From JAIQFF01 sp963788505 (GTDB lineage: Bacteria; Acidobacteriota; Terriglobia; Terriglobales; Acidobacteriaceae): a DNA stretch of 64,000 nucleotides. Of the stretch, positions 52,859-63,755 are shown piece by piece. Below the pieces are notes generated by a model. That model did not search any database. It saw only the letters and a list, made by a program, of their open reading frames with translations, and was not told the origin of the DNA. How positions within the stretch are numbered: the first letter of the stretch is position 1; each line of letters starts with the position of its first letter. The DNA is taken from NCBI GenBank assembly GCA_963788505.1, contig CAWBGY010000005.1, positions 1,240,001 through 1,304,000 of the forward strand, given 5' to 3'. Made by a program: the position numbers and the translations under genes.

Positions 52859-54119
52859 AGGCCAGGACCGCCAGCACTCCGCTCAGCACCAGCACCCCCC
52901 CCACCGCCAGCAGGCCACCGCGAAAGCTTCCCGTCCAGGTGCGCACCAGCCCGATGGTGTAGGGTCCAAGAAATCCCCCTAAATTGCCGAACGAATTGAT
53001 CAGGGCAATGCCGGCGGCTGCCGAGGTTGCGCTCAGCATTTCAGTCGTGGTGGCCCAGAACGGCCCATTCATGGAGAACGCGGCCATCAAGGTCAGGCTC
53101 AAAAAGACGACGTCGGCGGTGGTCGAGGTGGAGTAGGCCGCGCACCCCAGACCAATCGCGCACGCGAACGCCGACCCCGCCAGATGCCACTTTCGCTCGC
53201 GCGTGCGATCAGAGTGTGTCGCCACCAGAACCATGGCGACCATAGTGGCGAGATACGGAATGGCGGAGAGCAGCCCGATGCCAAGGTTGCTGGTGGTTGA
53301 CACATTGCGCAGCAAACTGGGCAGCCAAAGACCCACTCCATAGGCGGCCGTGGTCTCTCCCAGATACACCACCACCAGGATCCAGACTCTGACGCTGGCA
53401 AAAGCCGCGAAAACATGGCGAGAGGCTCCAGGAAGCGGCTTCTCCTCGTGGGCCAGTTGTTCCACCAGCCAGCCGCGTTCTTTCTCCGTGAGCCAGGACG
53501 CGATCTCTGGCCTGTCGGTAAGAAATGCCAGCACCACCCCAGCCAGCAGTATGGCGGGCAAGCCTTCCATCAAGAATAGCCACTGCCATCCCCTCAGGTG
53601 GGCGATCCGCACTCCCAGAAGCAAGCCGGAAATCGGACCGCCAATGACTCCCGCCAGCGGCGCCGCCGTCATGAACAACGCGACTGCGCTCGCCCGTGCT
53701 CCCGAGGGAAACCACCGCCTCAAATAGAGGATCATTCCGGGGAAAAACCCAGCTTCGGCGGCGCCCAGCAGAAAACGCAGCAGGTAAAAGCCGCGTGGGG
53801 TGCCGACGAAAATCATCGAAGCAGAAATCGCGCCCCAGAGCACCATGATCACTGCAATCCACTTTCGTGCGCCCACCCGCGCCAGTGCCAGGTTGCTCGG
53901 CACCTGGAAGAAGAAATATCCAGCAAAGAAGATTCCAGCGCCCAGGCCATAGACTTCGTCGCTGAATCCCAGCTGCCCTTTCATCTGGAGGACGGCAAAT
54001 CCGACATTGATTCGATCCAGGTAGGCAACGATGTAGAGTAAGAAAAGGAAGGGTAGCAGCCGCCGGCTCAGCTTGGCGACGACCTTGGTGCCGAGGTCAA
54101 TTTCGGTTAGTGCCTGCAT
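52818..54119 (-). CDS. MFS transporter, anion:cation symporter (ACS) type
   Basis: The 433-residue protein has twelve predicted helices. The N-terminal RRLLPFLFLLYIVAYLDRINVGFA and the helix 2-3 FFAGYFFFQVPSNLALARVGARKW are characteristic of the ACS group, which carries organic anions such as tartrate, galactonate or phthalate. RFLLGAAEAGFFPGMILYL follows. The gluconokinase gene lies 32 nt upstream on the same strand, so uptake and phosphorylation of a sugar acid is a natural reading. The 3' end overlaps the putative start of the reductase. Confidence 0.9.
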   Translation of the reverse strand: MQALTEIDLGTKVVAKLSRRLLPFLFLLYIVAYLDRINVGFAVLQMKGQLGFSDEVYGLGAGIFFAGYFFFQVPSNLALARVGARKWIAVIMVLWGAISASMIFVGTPRGFYLLRFLLGAAEAGFFPGMILYLRRWFPSGARASAVALFMTAAPLAGVIGGPISGLLLGVRIAHLRGWQWLFLMEGLPAILLAGVVLAFLTDRPEIASWLTEKERGWLVEQLAHEEKPLPGASRHVFAAFASVRVWILVVVYLGETTAAYGVGLWLPSLLRNVSTTSNLGIGLLSAIPYLATMVAMVLVATHSDRTRERKWHLAGSAFACAIGLGCAAYSTSTTADVVFLSLTLMAAFSMNGPFWATTTEMLSATSAAAGIALINSFGNLGGFLGPYTIGLVRTWTGSFRGGLLAVGGVLVLSGVLAVLAYGRDPRQAPLPTP

Positions 54120-54151
54120 AGGGAACGATCTCTCCGCGATGGCATACCCGC

Positions 54152-54670
54152 TTACCGGTTGACCGGATCATGACCCGAGCGGCCGCGATCCAAGCCCAGT
54201 TCTCGCACGATCTCCTCTACAATCTCGTCTTCAGAGCGATCAATGCTGACAGTAATCGCATCCTCCGGCTCTTCCAGCGCGGTGAACTGGCTGGCCAGTA
54301 TTTTTTCCGACGCAAAATGACCGCGCCGCAGCCGCAGGCGCTGGTAAATCAGGTCGTAGCTTCCCTTCAGATAGACAAACTTCGTCTCGCGGCCAGTGTA
54401 AAGCTGATCGCGATAACTCCTTTTCAACGCCGAGCATGCCAGCACCACGTTTCTGGGTTCCGCAGCCCAGCGTTCCATGGCCTGGCACAGGGACTTGAGC
54501 CAGGGTGCGCGGTCGGCATCATCCAACGGGATTCCCTGCCTTATTTTTTCAACGTTGGCCGATGAGTGGAAACTGTCGGCATCCACAAATTCCCAGCCGA
54601 GCCGCCGGGCCAGCAGGACGCCGATGGTGGTCTTCCCCGAGCCGGTTACTCCCATCACCACCACGATCAC
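54152..54670 (-). CDS. Gluconokinase
   Basis: The 172-residue GntK-type kinase has the P-loop VVMGVTGSGKTTIG, FVDADSFHS (substrate Asp), and LACSALKRSYRDQL and GHFASEKILASQF, all typical of the family. It makes 6-phosphogluconate from gluconate. The adjacent ACS-type MFS gene probably imports the acid. Confidence 0.93.
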   Translation of the reverse strand: MIVVVMGVTGSGKTTIGVLLARRLGWEFVDADSFHSSANVEKIRQGIPLDDADRAPWLKSLCQAMERWAAEPRNVVLACSALKRSYRDQLYTGRETKFVYLKGSYDLIYQRLRLRRGHFASEKILASQFTALEEPEDAITVSIDRSEDEIVEEIVRELGLDRGRSGHDPVNR

Positions 54671-54749
54671 GGAAGCGCGCTCGCGAAGTCGAGATCATAC
54701 ATGTTTAGATCTTTTATCACTGATCGGGAGATCTGTGGGAAGCATGTGG

Positions 54750-54788
54750 CAGGACCCGCGCGGCTCAAGCTGCGCTCGGGATGACATC
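54750..54788. repeat. Degenerate right-hand unit of the TCATCC hairpin family
   Basis: AGGACCCGCGCGGCTCAAGC ends in GCTCGGGATGACA, matching the right-hand units of the composite elements but with a replaced hairpin. No left partner seen. Confidence 0.5.
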
Positions 54789-54990
54789 CTAAGCCACCTT
54801 GCGTAGTTTCGTCACCCTGCCGGCCTCAACCCATTCCACCACGAATATGTTGCCTTCGTGATCGAAGCAAGCGCCGTGAGGGCAAACGAAGCGGCCCGGA
54901 ACAAACACGTCGCCGGGCATTGTAGGGCGGCACACCAGGTAACTCCAGTGCTGGGTCTGGAAGAACGTGGCAGGGACAGGAGCGGCGCCT
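54789..54990 (-). pseudogene. C-terminal remnant of a six-bladed beta-propeller (NHL-type) protein
   Basis: The minus-strand frame ending in TAG at 54789-54791 reads CPHGACFDHEGNIFVVEWVE and GRVTKLRKVA, closely like the end of acidobacterial NHL/6-bladed propeller proteins. Only about 65 residues exist. Upstream in frame is a CAGGGACAGG/CCTGTCCCTG hairpin (54970-54997), so the rest of the gene is gone. This occupies most of the 350-nt gap between gluconokinase and the 55022-55219 gene. Not expected to make a working protein. Confidence 0.6.
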
Positions 54991-55021
54991 GTCCCTGCCT
55001 ACGATGAGGGTCTCCTCGAAA

Positions 55022-55219
55022 TTAGCTCTGGGTGCCGGTGGCTGGATCGTTCAGCGCGATCAGTTTCCCCGGTGGGTAGTCCTCTTCGGTCAGAGGATTT
55101 TCGGGGTCCGCGTTGACTATCGTCAGGACGTCTCCGCTGCGGATTCCACGGAGAATGAGGTTCTGCTCGTCAATGGCGATAACTCTATATCTTTCTTCGA
55201 ATATCGCATTGTTGTCCAT
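55022..55219 (-). CDS. Small conserved-looking protein, unknown function
   Basis: The 65-residue protein (MDNNAIFEERYRVIAIDEQN onward) has a beta-rich core, LILRGIRSGDVLTIVNADP, and a Pro/Glu-rich end, EDYPPGKLIALND. It is acidic, without membrane or signal segments. Codon use fits the neighbourhood. I do not recognise a family. The composition suggests a small SH3-like or regulatory fold. Confidence 0.6.
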   Translation of the reverse strand: MDNNAIFEERYRVIAIDEQNLILRGIRSGDVLTIVNADPENPLTEEDYPPGKLIALNDPATGTQS

Positions 55220-55327
55220 AAGGGTCTTAGATGCGAAAATCTTCGCTCAGGGAACAAGAATCCACGTCCTCTATTAGCTATCGGCCTCGCCTACTAACTT
55301 CATTCTTAAGATTCACTTAGCCGACCT

Positions 55328-55636
55328 CTATCCCGGGAGCTTGGCGGCCAGCACGTCGACTTTCTCGATCACTGGCGGTTTCGCTAAAAGTTCCGGGGCC
55401 TTGGCCATCAGCGCTGCGGCCACCCGTCCTGAAAGATGCGCCTGCCGGCCGGAGTCGTCCGGGAAGGCGTCGAAAATACCAAAAGTTGAGGGTCCCATCT
55501 GGATGGCGAACCAGGCCGTGGTCGCCGGCTCTTCTTGCACGATCGCCAGACCGCTGCGCAGGAAGCTGGCCACTTCCTTCTCCTTGCCAGGCTTCGCCTC
55601 CAGCCGGACCAGCAGAGCTACGTTTACATTGGCCAC
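55328..55636 (-). CDS. Antibiotic biosynthesis monooxygenase (ABM)-fold protein
   Basis: The GTG at 55636 follows AAGGAGATGAAACA. The 102-residue protein has the ABM ferredoxin-like pattern: VNVALLVRLEAKPGKEKEV, then a helix to AIVQEEPATTAWFAIQ, then TFGIFDAFPDDSGRQAHL. ABM proteins are small dimers, some of which oxidise quinone precursors or degrade heme; many have no known substrate. It stands alone. An in-frame extension upstream lacks a ribosome-binding site. Confidence 0.82.
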   Translation of the reverse strand: MANVNVALLVRLEAKPGKEKEVASFLRSGLAIVQEEPATTAWFAIQMGPSTFGIFDAFPDDSGRQAHLSGRVAAALMAKAPELLAKPPVIEKVDVLAAKLPG

Positions 55637-55811
55637 TGTTTCATCTCCTTCTCGTTTCGCGGGACCGCTGGCGTGCCGTTCAGCGGGCCAAGGGTCGCCG
55701 AGTACCCCGGGCGCGCAATCCGGGCCAGGCAACGGCACCCCGCATTCAGACTATAGCGCAATCGACCATGCTGATTTGTCACGGACTTGTTTAATCCGGT
55801 TCCCCCCCAAC

Positions 55812-55841
55812 AAAAGAAAAGGCCGCCAGTGGTTGGCGGCC
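55812..55841 (-). terminator. Rho-independent terminator of the 55910-56776 gene
   Basis: On the minus strand GGCCGCCA and TGGCGGCC form a stem with a 5-nt loop, followed by TTTTCTTTT. It lies 69 nt past the stop. Confidence 0.85.
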
Positions 55842-55909
55842 ATGGTCCAGCCGGGTCAGCCTCGATACTTCTGCGGCCGTGGTCCGGCGTCAGGCGGGAA
55901 CGATCAGGG

Positions 55910-56776
55910 CTACTGGCCAGTCGGGGGCTTTTCCTCCGCTTTCTTGGGCGCGGCGGCGTGGGCCTTGGGTTTCCAGAAATCTGGATCGGCCTTGATCCAT
56001 TCATCCGAGACATAGCTCATGGACGGCGTGAAGGAAAACAGGTTGTGCTGGCTATACTCAATCGCTCCCGCCAGCAACTCACTGAATTTCTTCATGCCCT
56101 CTTCGCCCATATTCGCCATGAACTGCTTGTCCTCGGCAAATCCCTTGTCGATCTCCGACGTGGATTTCATGGGCGTGAAGACGACATAGGTGTCGCCCTG
56201 CTGACCATACTGGGCGTAGTAAGTGGCAAAGTGGACGTCAGGAATCTTCTCGTAGGCGGCCTTGACCATCTTGACGATTGTGTCCCAGTCGGCACTGTGT
56301 CCCGGGCGCACGCGGTAAAGGGAGATATCGAAATAGCGCATGTGCGGGATATCAACCCCCGAGCGCAGGCTGTATTGGTCGCTGTAGACCAACGCGCCGG
56401 TGTCGTAATCACTCAGCAGTTCGCCATCGGCGACCGCGGCGCGGTCGAGTGCGGCGGAAAGCGTCGCGTCTTTCTGCGTCGCCAGAGTGTCTTTCTCCCA
56501 GGCTTCGAAGGAATCGTAGCCGGTCAAGAATAATACTCGGGGCCTGCCGGTAACCGAACTCACCGCCAGATAGTGAGTGGGCCATTTGGCGCGGGTCATG
56601 GCCTGCACGAAAGCGCTTTCCGTCCTCTCATGGAGCGCGCCGCCTTTGCCCGGTTTAACGTACTCACGGATGACCGAGAGTACCTTGGGTGGCGGTACCG
56701 CCTCCTGCGCCGCTGCGATGCCAAGTCCCCCGAACAACAGATACGAACCCAACAACAGCCCTGTGATCTTTTTCAT
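55910..56776 (-). CDS. Secreted protein of unknown function
   Basis: The ATG at 56776 follows AGGAGGTCGGC and gives a 288-residue product with a signal peptide (MKKITGLLLGSYLLFGGLGIAAAQ). The mature chain seems to contain two dimeric-alpha/beta-barrel-like halves: VLSVIREYVKPGKGGALHERT with FLTGYDSFEAWEKD, and YFDISLYRVRPGHSADWDTI with TYVVFTPMKSTSEID. This recalls a tandem NIPSNAP/ABM-like fold. The end is Lys/Ala/Pro-rich. No enzyme motif. The ABM gene nearby has a related fold, but no operon is implied, since a terminator lies between. Confidence 0.8.
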   Translation of the reverse strand: MKKITGLLLGSYLLFGGLGIAAAQEAVPPPKVLSVIREYVKPGKGGALHERTESAFVQAMTRAKWPTHYLAVSSVTGRPRVLFLTGYDSFEAWEKDTLATQKDATLSAALDRAAVADGELLSDYDTGALVYSDQYSLRSGVDIPHMRYFDISLYRVRPGHSADWDTIVKMVKAAYEKIPDVHFATYYAQYGQQGDTYVVFTPMKSTSEIDKGFAEDKQFMANMGEEGMKKFSELLAGAIEYSQHNLFSFTPSMSYVSDEWIKADPDFWKPKAHAAAPKKAEEKPPTGQ

Positions 56777-57035
56777 GGGTGCCGACCTCCTTCGGTCGCG
56801 AATAGATTTGAATTGAATTCTCGGAAGGGCCTGACCCCAAGCAACCAAAAAGGCAACCCGCAGTCGGGCGGAGAGTATTCCGAAGCTGTCATGAAGTCAA
56901 GCAAGGGTCTGGCGTTTTGCGAACTTTGCGGTACCTCAACGTCCTTCGCGGTAAAGGTTCTACTCGGCCGCAGATTGGACCAAATCTTGAGCCGCAAAGG
57001 TCGCCAAAAAGGGCCGCCAAGGACACAGAGAGAAT
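56777..57035. repeat. Intergenic region with CGCAAAG-family repeats
   Basis: Around 56914-56956 a reversed copy reads GCGAACTTTGCGGTACC and CGTCCTTCGCGGTAAAGG. A forward degenerate copy, GCCGCAAAGGTCGCCAAAAAGG, follows at 56991. No gene was found in this stretch. Confidence 0.65.
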
Positions 57036-57062
57036 AAAAAAAGGCCGCCCTCTGGCGGCCTT
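57036..57062 (-). terminator. Rho-independent terminator of the radical SAM gene
   Basis: On the minus strand AAGGCCGCC and GGCGGCCTT form a 9-bp stem with a 4-nt loop, followed by seven T's. It lies 26 nt past the stop at 57088. Confidence 0.9.
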
Positions 57063-57087
57063 CAGAAACGTGAAACTGGAGACTCGA

Positions 57088-59220
<2,133 letters not shown>

Positions 59221-59638
59221 GCGTTCTCGCTTTCCTGTGCTGGTCTGCCGCGGCAAACTCCGGCTTCGCCGCAGATTCCCGATTTAAACTCTGTCCGAAC
59301 CGAAAATTACCCGGTCCTGGTACGACCTTCACCCGGGGAACGCCGGTTAGCGTCTTCCGCCTTATGGATTAACTCAGCCTTATGTTATTGAAGACACGGG
59401 GTAAGCACGAGCATATGTCAACGAAAGGGGAAAAACAGGGGTTTAGTGGGGGAATGGCGCATCGGATGGTGTCTAAGTTATTGAAAGAAATAGGCGTTTA
59501 AGCATTTGCCAGCGTCGCCTCCAAGGGGCTGAAGGGATTTTCTTTGCGCCCTTTGCGGTGCCTTGCGAACTCTGCGGTCAAGATTTTTATCCTCGAAGGT
59601 GCCAGAAAATCCGCAAACCGCGCAAAGGACTCGCGCAC
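59221..59638. other. 418-nt intergenic region with repeats
   Basis: The part near 59221-59400 probably holds the radical SAM promoter, not identifiable. From 59541 to about 59625 there are reversed and forward CGCAAAG-family copies (TTTGCGCCCTTTGCGGTGCC; CTGCGGTCAAGATTTT; ACCGCGCAAAGGACTCG). They end just before the ClC stop codon. No gene seen. Confidence 0.6.
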
Positions 59639-61414
59639 TCAATCGCTTTTCATCGTCTTGTACTTTTCGAGAACATCTTCGCGGGAAATCACCCCTTCCA
59701 GACGGCGGAAATCGGCGCGATGCACTACCGGCACCAGCGGTACCTGGTAGACATGCCGGAGGGCCGCTTCCAAGGTCAGGTCGGGATGGAGATAGGGCAG
59801 ATTCCGGATGGGCAGATTCGAACCTAGCGACATTTCTCCCTTGCCTTCCCCGGCCAGCCGCTTGAGCGTGTCGGAGGTCACACTGCTCCATCCGCTGGGA
59901 CTCATGCGGACCAGAAAAGTCCCGGTCAGGTCCTGCACCCGGCGCAATGCCTGCTCCACGGAATTCTGCGCGTCCAATACTGGAGTGGGGGCCGGTCTCA
60001 TCGCATCTTCCACGCGCAGCACGGTTTGCTCCCGCTGTTCTTCAAGGGAGGGCAAGTCGAGCCCGTCCTGGCGAGTGAGCAGGTCGAAGATCGGCGTGGG
60101 CTCGAGACCACGGGAGATGACGTAGGCCAGCGTGTTGGCCACAATCACCGGAACGATGATGGAATAGTTGCCGCTGACTTCGAGCACCATGAAGACCGAA
60201 GTCATGGGCACGCGCAAGAATGCCGCGAACAGTACGCCCATGCCGACCAGGGCGTAAGTGGCCGTGGAACCGGTGAGGCCAGGATACAGGGCGCGTTCCA
60301 CGCCGCCCACCGCTCCTCCCAGCATCGCCCCCACAAAGAGGGCGGGAGCAAACATGCCGCCGGGCGCGCCGCTGACAAACGACAAGGTTGTGGTGACGAT
60401 TTTCAGCAGCGCCAGAACGGCCAGCATTTTCCAGGTGAACTGGTCATGCATGGCCTGATCCATGTATTCATAGCCCGCGCCCAGGACTTGAGGAGCGCCC
60501 AGATAGCCGATGACACCAATGATCAGTCCGGCAGCGGCAGGTTGCAGATATTGAGTCCAGCGCGGCCATGCTCGCAGTCGCGGACGGAAGTAGCCGATCG
60601 CCTTGGCAAAGATCACCGCGGCCAGCCCGCCAACAATTCCCAACACCGCGTAAGCCAACAACTCCGTGGGCCTCACCAGGCCGACCGCCGGGATGCGAAA
60701 TAGAGGCTCCGATCCCAGAAACCAGCGCACCACCACCACGCTCGAAACCGCCGACAGCACCACAGATCCGAGAATGCCGGCGCTCCAGCGCCCGATCACT
60801 TCCTCAATCACGAACAGCACGGCGGAAATCGGGGCGTTAAAGGCAGCCGCCAATCCCGCCGCCGCGCCCACCGGGGCCAGCAGACGCAAACGTTCACGGG
60901 AGAGATCAAGCCGCCGTCCCAGGGCCGAAGCCAAACTGGCGCCGATTTGCAGCGATGGGTCTTCCGGCCCCAGAGATTGTCCCGAGCCGATTGCCAGTGC
61001 GGCGGTAATGAATTTTCCGACGGCGGTGCGGAATGGAATGTAGCCGTTATAGATGTAGAGCGCCGCCTTGGTCTGATTGACTCCGCTGCCGCGCACCAGG
61101 GGGAAAAGATGAACCACCAGGACGGCCACGATCAGGCCAACCACTGTGGGTGTGGCGATAACGCGCCAGCTATGAGCTTCCGGCGCGGGACCGATCAACC
61201 AGATCTTGGTCCAGTCAATCGCCAGCCGGAAGCACACCACCGCGAGTCCTGAGAACAGGCCAATGAACACCGCCAGCAACAGGAAGAAGCGCTCTTCGCT
61301 GGAGGTACTGAGAGTGAACCACGAGCGACTTCCGCGCTTGAGGGCTGAGCCATCGAGCGGCGACTCAGCGGGGAGACCTATGCTCGGGTTGGTGGAAGCG
61401 CTTGGGCTGCTCAT
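59639..61414 (-). CDS. ClC-family chloride channel/transporter with C-terminal CBS pair
   Basis: The 591-residue protein has the anion-path motifs GSGQSLGPEDPS (near 143-154, the usual GxxGPEGP with Asp in place of Gly) and GAPGGMFAPALFVGAM (near 350). APVGAAAGLAAAFNAPISAVLFVIEE is also seen, with the Glu of the gating helix. Two CBS motifs follow (about 460-590; MRPAPTPVLDAQNSVEQ; VHRADFRRLEGVISREDVL). It moves chloride, perhaps with protons. The ATG at 61414 overlaps the TPR gene's stop (ATGA). Confidence 0.92.
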   Translation of the reverse strand: MSSPSASTNPSIGLPAESPLDGSALKRGSRSWFTLSTSSEERFFLLLAVFIGLFSGLAVVCFRLAIDWTKIWLIGPAPEAHSWRVIATPTVVGLIVAVLVVHLFPLVRGSGVNQTKAALYIYNGYIPFRTAVGKFITAALAIGSGQSLGPEDPSLQIGASLASALGRRLDLSRERLRLLAPVGAAAGLAAAFNAPISAVLFVIEEVIGRWSAGILGSVVLSAVSSVVVVRWFLGSEPLFRIPAVGLVRPTELLAYAVLGIVGGLAAVIFAKAIGYFRPRLRAWPRWTQYLQPAAAGLIIGVIGYLGAPQVLGAGYEYMDQAMHDQFTWKMLAVLALLKIVTTTLSFVSGAPGGMFAPALFVGAMLGGAVGGVERALYPGLTGSTATYALVGMGVLFAAFLRVPMTSVFMVLEVSGNYSIIVPVIVANTLAYVISRGLEPTPIFDLLTRQDGLDLPSLEEQREQTVLRVEDAMRPAPTPVLDAQNSVEQALRRVQDLTGTFLVRMSPSGWSSVTSDTLKRLAGEGKGEMSLGSNLPIRNLPYLHPDLTLEAALRHVYQVPLVPVVHRADFRRLEGVISREDVLEKYKTMKSD

Positions 61415-62565
61415 CGCTCCACTCCACCATGGTCCTGGGAAAGAAGAAGGAGGGCCAGGTCCAGACCCTCCGGCATGCCACAGACGACCTGAGTCTGCTG
61501 TTCAATTTCGAAAGCAAGATCCATCGTTTCGCCCAGGGCGGCGCCGTCGCGCATCCGTCCCGACTTGGCCCGCTTTGCCGCCATGTCCAGCCACTGCTCC
61601 TTCAACGCCGGCAAGCCAACAGAGGGCGACGTCGGGCTCAGGTCAATCCCTTTACTCCCGGCGCACTTGTCCAGGCGCTCTCCCGCGGTCTGAAAAGCCG
61701 ATTGCACGCGCCGATTGCGCTCCGCATCGGAAATACTGGGCGCAAAAGGGTCAGCCTGTAAGATCAGGGTCGCGGTTTTCAGGTCCTGCGCGGCCTGTGT
61801 GTCTTGCGGGTCGGCGCGAACCACACTCTGCAGATAGCGCTGCGCCGTCCGATACCGGCCTAACTGGAAAGCGGCCTGTCCCGCTCCAGACCGGGCAGCC
61901 TGGTTGTCGCGATCGGTCCGCAGGACCTCCTGAAATTGGGCCAGGGCATGCTCGTAGTCCTGGGCCTGGGCGAACAGCTGGCCCACCCGCGTCCGCACCG
62001 GGGAGTTGCGGGGCAGGGTGGAAGCCAGGGGAATGAGCTCCGCCTGGGCCTGAGGATAAGCTTTACGCTGCAACAGAAACTCGATCAATTCAAATTGCGT
62101 TTCCCGCCGTTTGGTATCCGCATCACCGGGCCAAAGGCCATAGATCGCGTTGTGGTAGTACTGGATGGTCTTGTCGAACATCTTCTCCCGCGCGAACAGA
62201 CGTCCGAGAGCCAGATTGATCGGACCCTCTTGTGGCGTGCGCTCCCAGAGGCTGATGAGATAGGTTTCGGCTTCAGCGGTGCGGCCCGTGTCCCGCAGAG
62301 CGCGCGCCAGGCTGAGCTGGTAATCGAAGTTGTCGCGAGCGTAGCTAAGCGCCGCACGAAAATCGGTGATTGCCCGTTCCGGTTGCCCCGCGTTCTGCGC
62401 CTGCATTCCGTGTTCGTACAGATGGCGGGCCACCGCCTTCTCCTGTTCGCGAAAACGGTTGACCAGTCGATTGACGCCGAGAAACGCCAACACCGCCACC
62501 AGCAACAGACTCGCAAAAATCACCGGAGGACGGCGCGTGAGGAGCTTCACACTCGCGACGTTCAT
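61411..62565 (-). CDS. Membrane-anchored tetratricopeptide-repeat protein
   Basis: The 384-residue protein has one N-terminal membrane helix (PVIFASLLLVAVLAFLGVN). At least five TPR-like units follow from residue 45 (LYEHGMQAQNAGQPERAITDF; LSLARALRDTGRTAEAETYL; LFAQAQDYEHALAQFQEVL; AAFQLGRYRTAQRYL). The C-terminal quarter is less ordered and has two Cys. It is probably a scaffold. It overlaps the ClC gene by ATGA. Partner unknown. Confidence 0.85.
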   Translation of the reverse strand: MNVASVKLLTRRPPVIFASLLLVAVLAFLGVNRLVNRFREQEKAVARHLYEHGMQAQNAGQPERAITDFRAALSYARDNFDYQLSLARALRDTGRTAEAETYLISLWERTPQEGPINLALGRLFAREKMFDKTIQYYHNAIYGLWPGDADTKRRETQFELIEFLLQRKAYPQAQAELIPLASTLPRNSPVRTRVGQLFAQAQDYEHALAQFQEVLRTDRDNQAARSGAGQAAFQLGRYRTAQRYLQSVVRADPQDTQAAQDLKTATLILQADPFAPSISDAERNRRVQSAFQTAGERLDKCAGSKGIDLSPTSPSVGLPALKEQWLDMAAKRAKSGRMRDGAALGETMDLAFEIEQQTQVVCGMPEGLDLALLLLSQDHGGVER

Positions 62566-62650
62566 GATGTGACTGGGTGGATCATCAGAGAAGGCAATAT
62601 TTATTCTAAATCATATCGAAGCCCGAAATGAATAAGGACCGGCGCGAAGG

Positions 62651-62741
62651 GTAGTGTCCTAATGTGTGCGCCTGTCCGAGCGGATCAGGAGCATGATTCA
62701 TGCCAGTCTCCAAGCGTGAGGAATTGAAATCAGGACACTAC
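62651..62741. repeat. 91-nt segment with 10-bp terminal inverted repeats
   Basis: GTAGTGTCCT (62651-62660) and AGGACACTAC (62732-62741) are perfect inverted ends. The interior has no gene. It resembles a miniature or decayed insertion element. No target duplication was recognised. It lies between the TPR and esterase genes. Confidence 0.55.
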
Positions 62742-62828
62742 CGCGCGGATGGCTCAGTCACGTGGCCCGCGGCGGCGCGATCAGGTAAGATACCTCGCGC
62801 CGTTCCGCAGGAACCCGGGTCGCCCATC

Positions 62829-63542
62829 ATGAACCGTGAATATCACAAGAGATACAGTTCCGAACTGCACCGCGACATGGAACTGCTGATCTTCGGGCAC
62901 GCAGGCACCCCGCTGCTCGTGTTTCCCACCTCCCAAGGCAGGTTTTTCGAGTACGAAGACCGGAACATGATCGGCGTTCTGGCGCCGAAGATCGAGGCTG
63001 GCGAGCTGCAGGTCTTCTGCGCCGACGCAGTGGACAGCGAAAGCTGGTACAACAAGGGCGTCCATCCCCGGGTGCGAGTGCTGCGTCACCTGCAGTACGA
63101 ACGCTACATCCTGCACGAGATGCTTCCCTTTTTACGTTGGAAGAACAACACGCCCCGGCTGGCGGTTAGCGGTTGCAGTTTCGGCGGCTACCATGCAGTC
63201 AATTTTGCGCTTAAACATCCCGACGTGGTGACCTACTGTGTCAGCATGAGTGGCGCGTTCGACATCCACCAATTTCTGGACGGATACTACGACGACGACT
63301 GCTACTTCAATTGTCCGACTGATTTTGTGCCCAACATCAGCGACGACTGGTTTCTGAGCCGCTACCGAAAGATGAACCTCGTGCTCGGATCGGCTGACTG
63401 GGACATTTGTCTGGACCAGAACATCAAGTTTTCAGCGATCTTGCATGCGAGGGGAATTCCGCACTGGCTCGATGTGTGGGGAGACAACTCCAAGCACGAT
63501 TGGCCATTGTGGCAGAGAATGGCGGTAAAGTATTTTGCCTGA
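62829..63542 (+). CDS. Alpha/beta-hydrolase esterase-family protein
   Basis: The ATG at 62829 begins MNREYHKRYSSELHRDMELL; the upstream frame is probably untranslated. The 237-residue protein has the nucleophile elbow AVSGCSFGGYHAVNFAL (Ser near 119), an Asp in VLGSADWDICLDQN and a catalytic His in DNSKHDWPLW. TSQGRFFEYEDRNMIGVLAP is typical of a group of bacterial esterase-D-like proteins. It is not homologous in detail to the enzyme at 40243-41085. Substrate unknown. Confidence 0.88.
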   Translation: MNREYHKRYSSELHRDMELLIFGHAGTPLLVFPTSQGRFFEYEDRNMIGVLAPKIEAGELQVFCADAVDSESWYNKGVHPRVRVLRHLQYERYILHEMLPFLRWKNNTPRLAVSGCSFGGYHAVNFALKHPDVVTYCVSMSGAFDIHQFLDGYYDDDCYFNCPTDFVPNISDDWFLSRYRKMNLVLGSADWDICLDQNIKFSAILHARGIPHWLDVWGDNSKHDWPLWQRMAVKYFA

Positions 63543-63564
63543 AACTCGTGAGCGAAAGCAGGAC

Positions 63565-63740
63565 TGTCATCCTGAGCGCAGCTTGCTCATTCGCTTGCGA
63601 ATGAGCAAGCGGAGTCGAAGGACCCCTGGCAGCATCGATGGTGTCAGGGAGCTTGGGGAAGTTTGCCGCACCGCGGCGAGGTGCCCAGGACAACACGCAG
63701 CGGGACAGTGATAGGGGTCCTTCGACTGCTCAGGATGACA
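63565..63740. repeat. Composite inverted hairpin repeat, copy E
   Basis: The left unit (63565-63628) has the stem TTGCTCATTCGC/GCGAATGAGCAA. The right unit (63712-63740) is a truncated form, TAGGGGTCCTTCGACTGC then TCAGGATGACA, without a hairpin. The centre is 83 nt. It lies 22 nt after the esterase stop and 15 nt before the GTG of the next gene. Confidence 0.9.
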
Positions 63741-63755
63741 GTAGGGAGGGTGATC

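Noticed and set aside
55328..55738. N-terminally longer ABM protein starting at 55738
   Set aside because: The GTG at 55636 has a strong AAGGAG site and begins the conserved fold. The extension is Pro/Gly/Ala-rich and unsupported.
59478..59891. Minus-strand frame of 137 residues at the end of the ClC gene
   Set aside because: It overlaps the ClC coding sequence in another phase and is partly translated CGCAAAG repeat.
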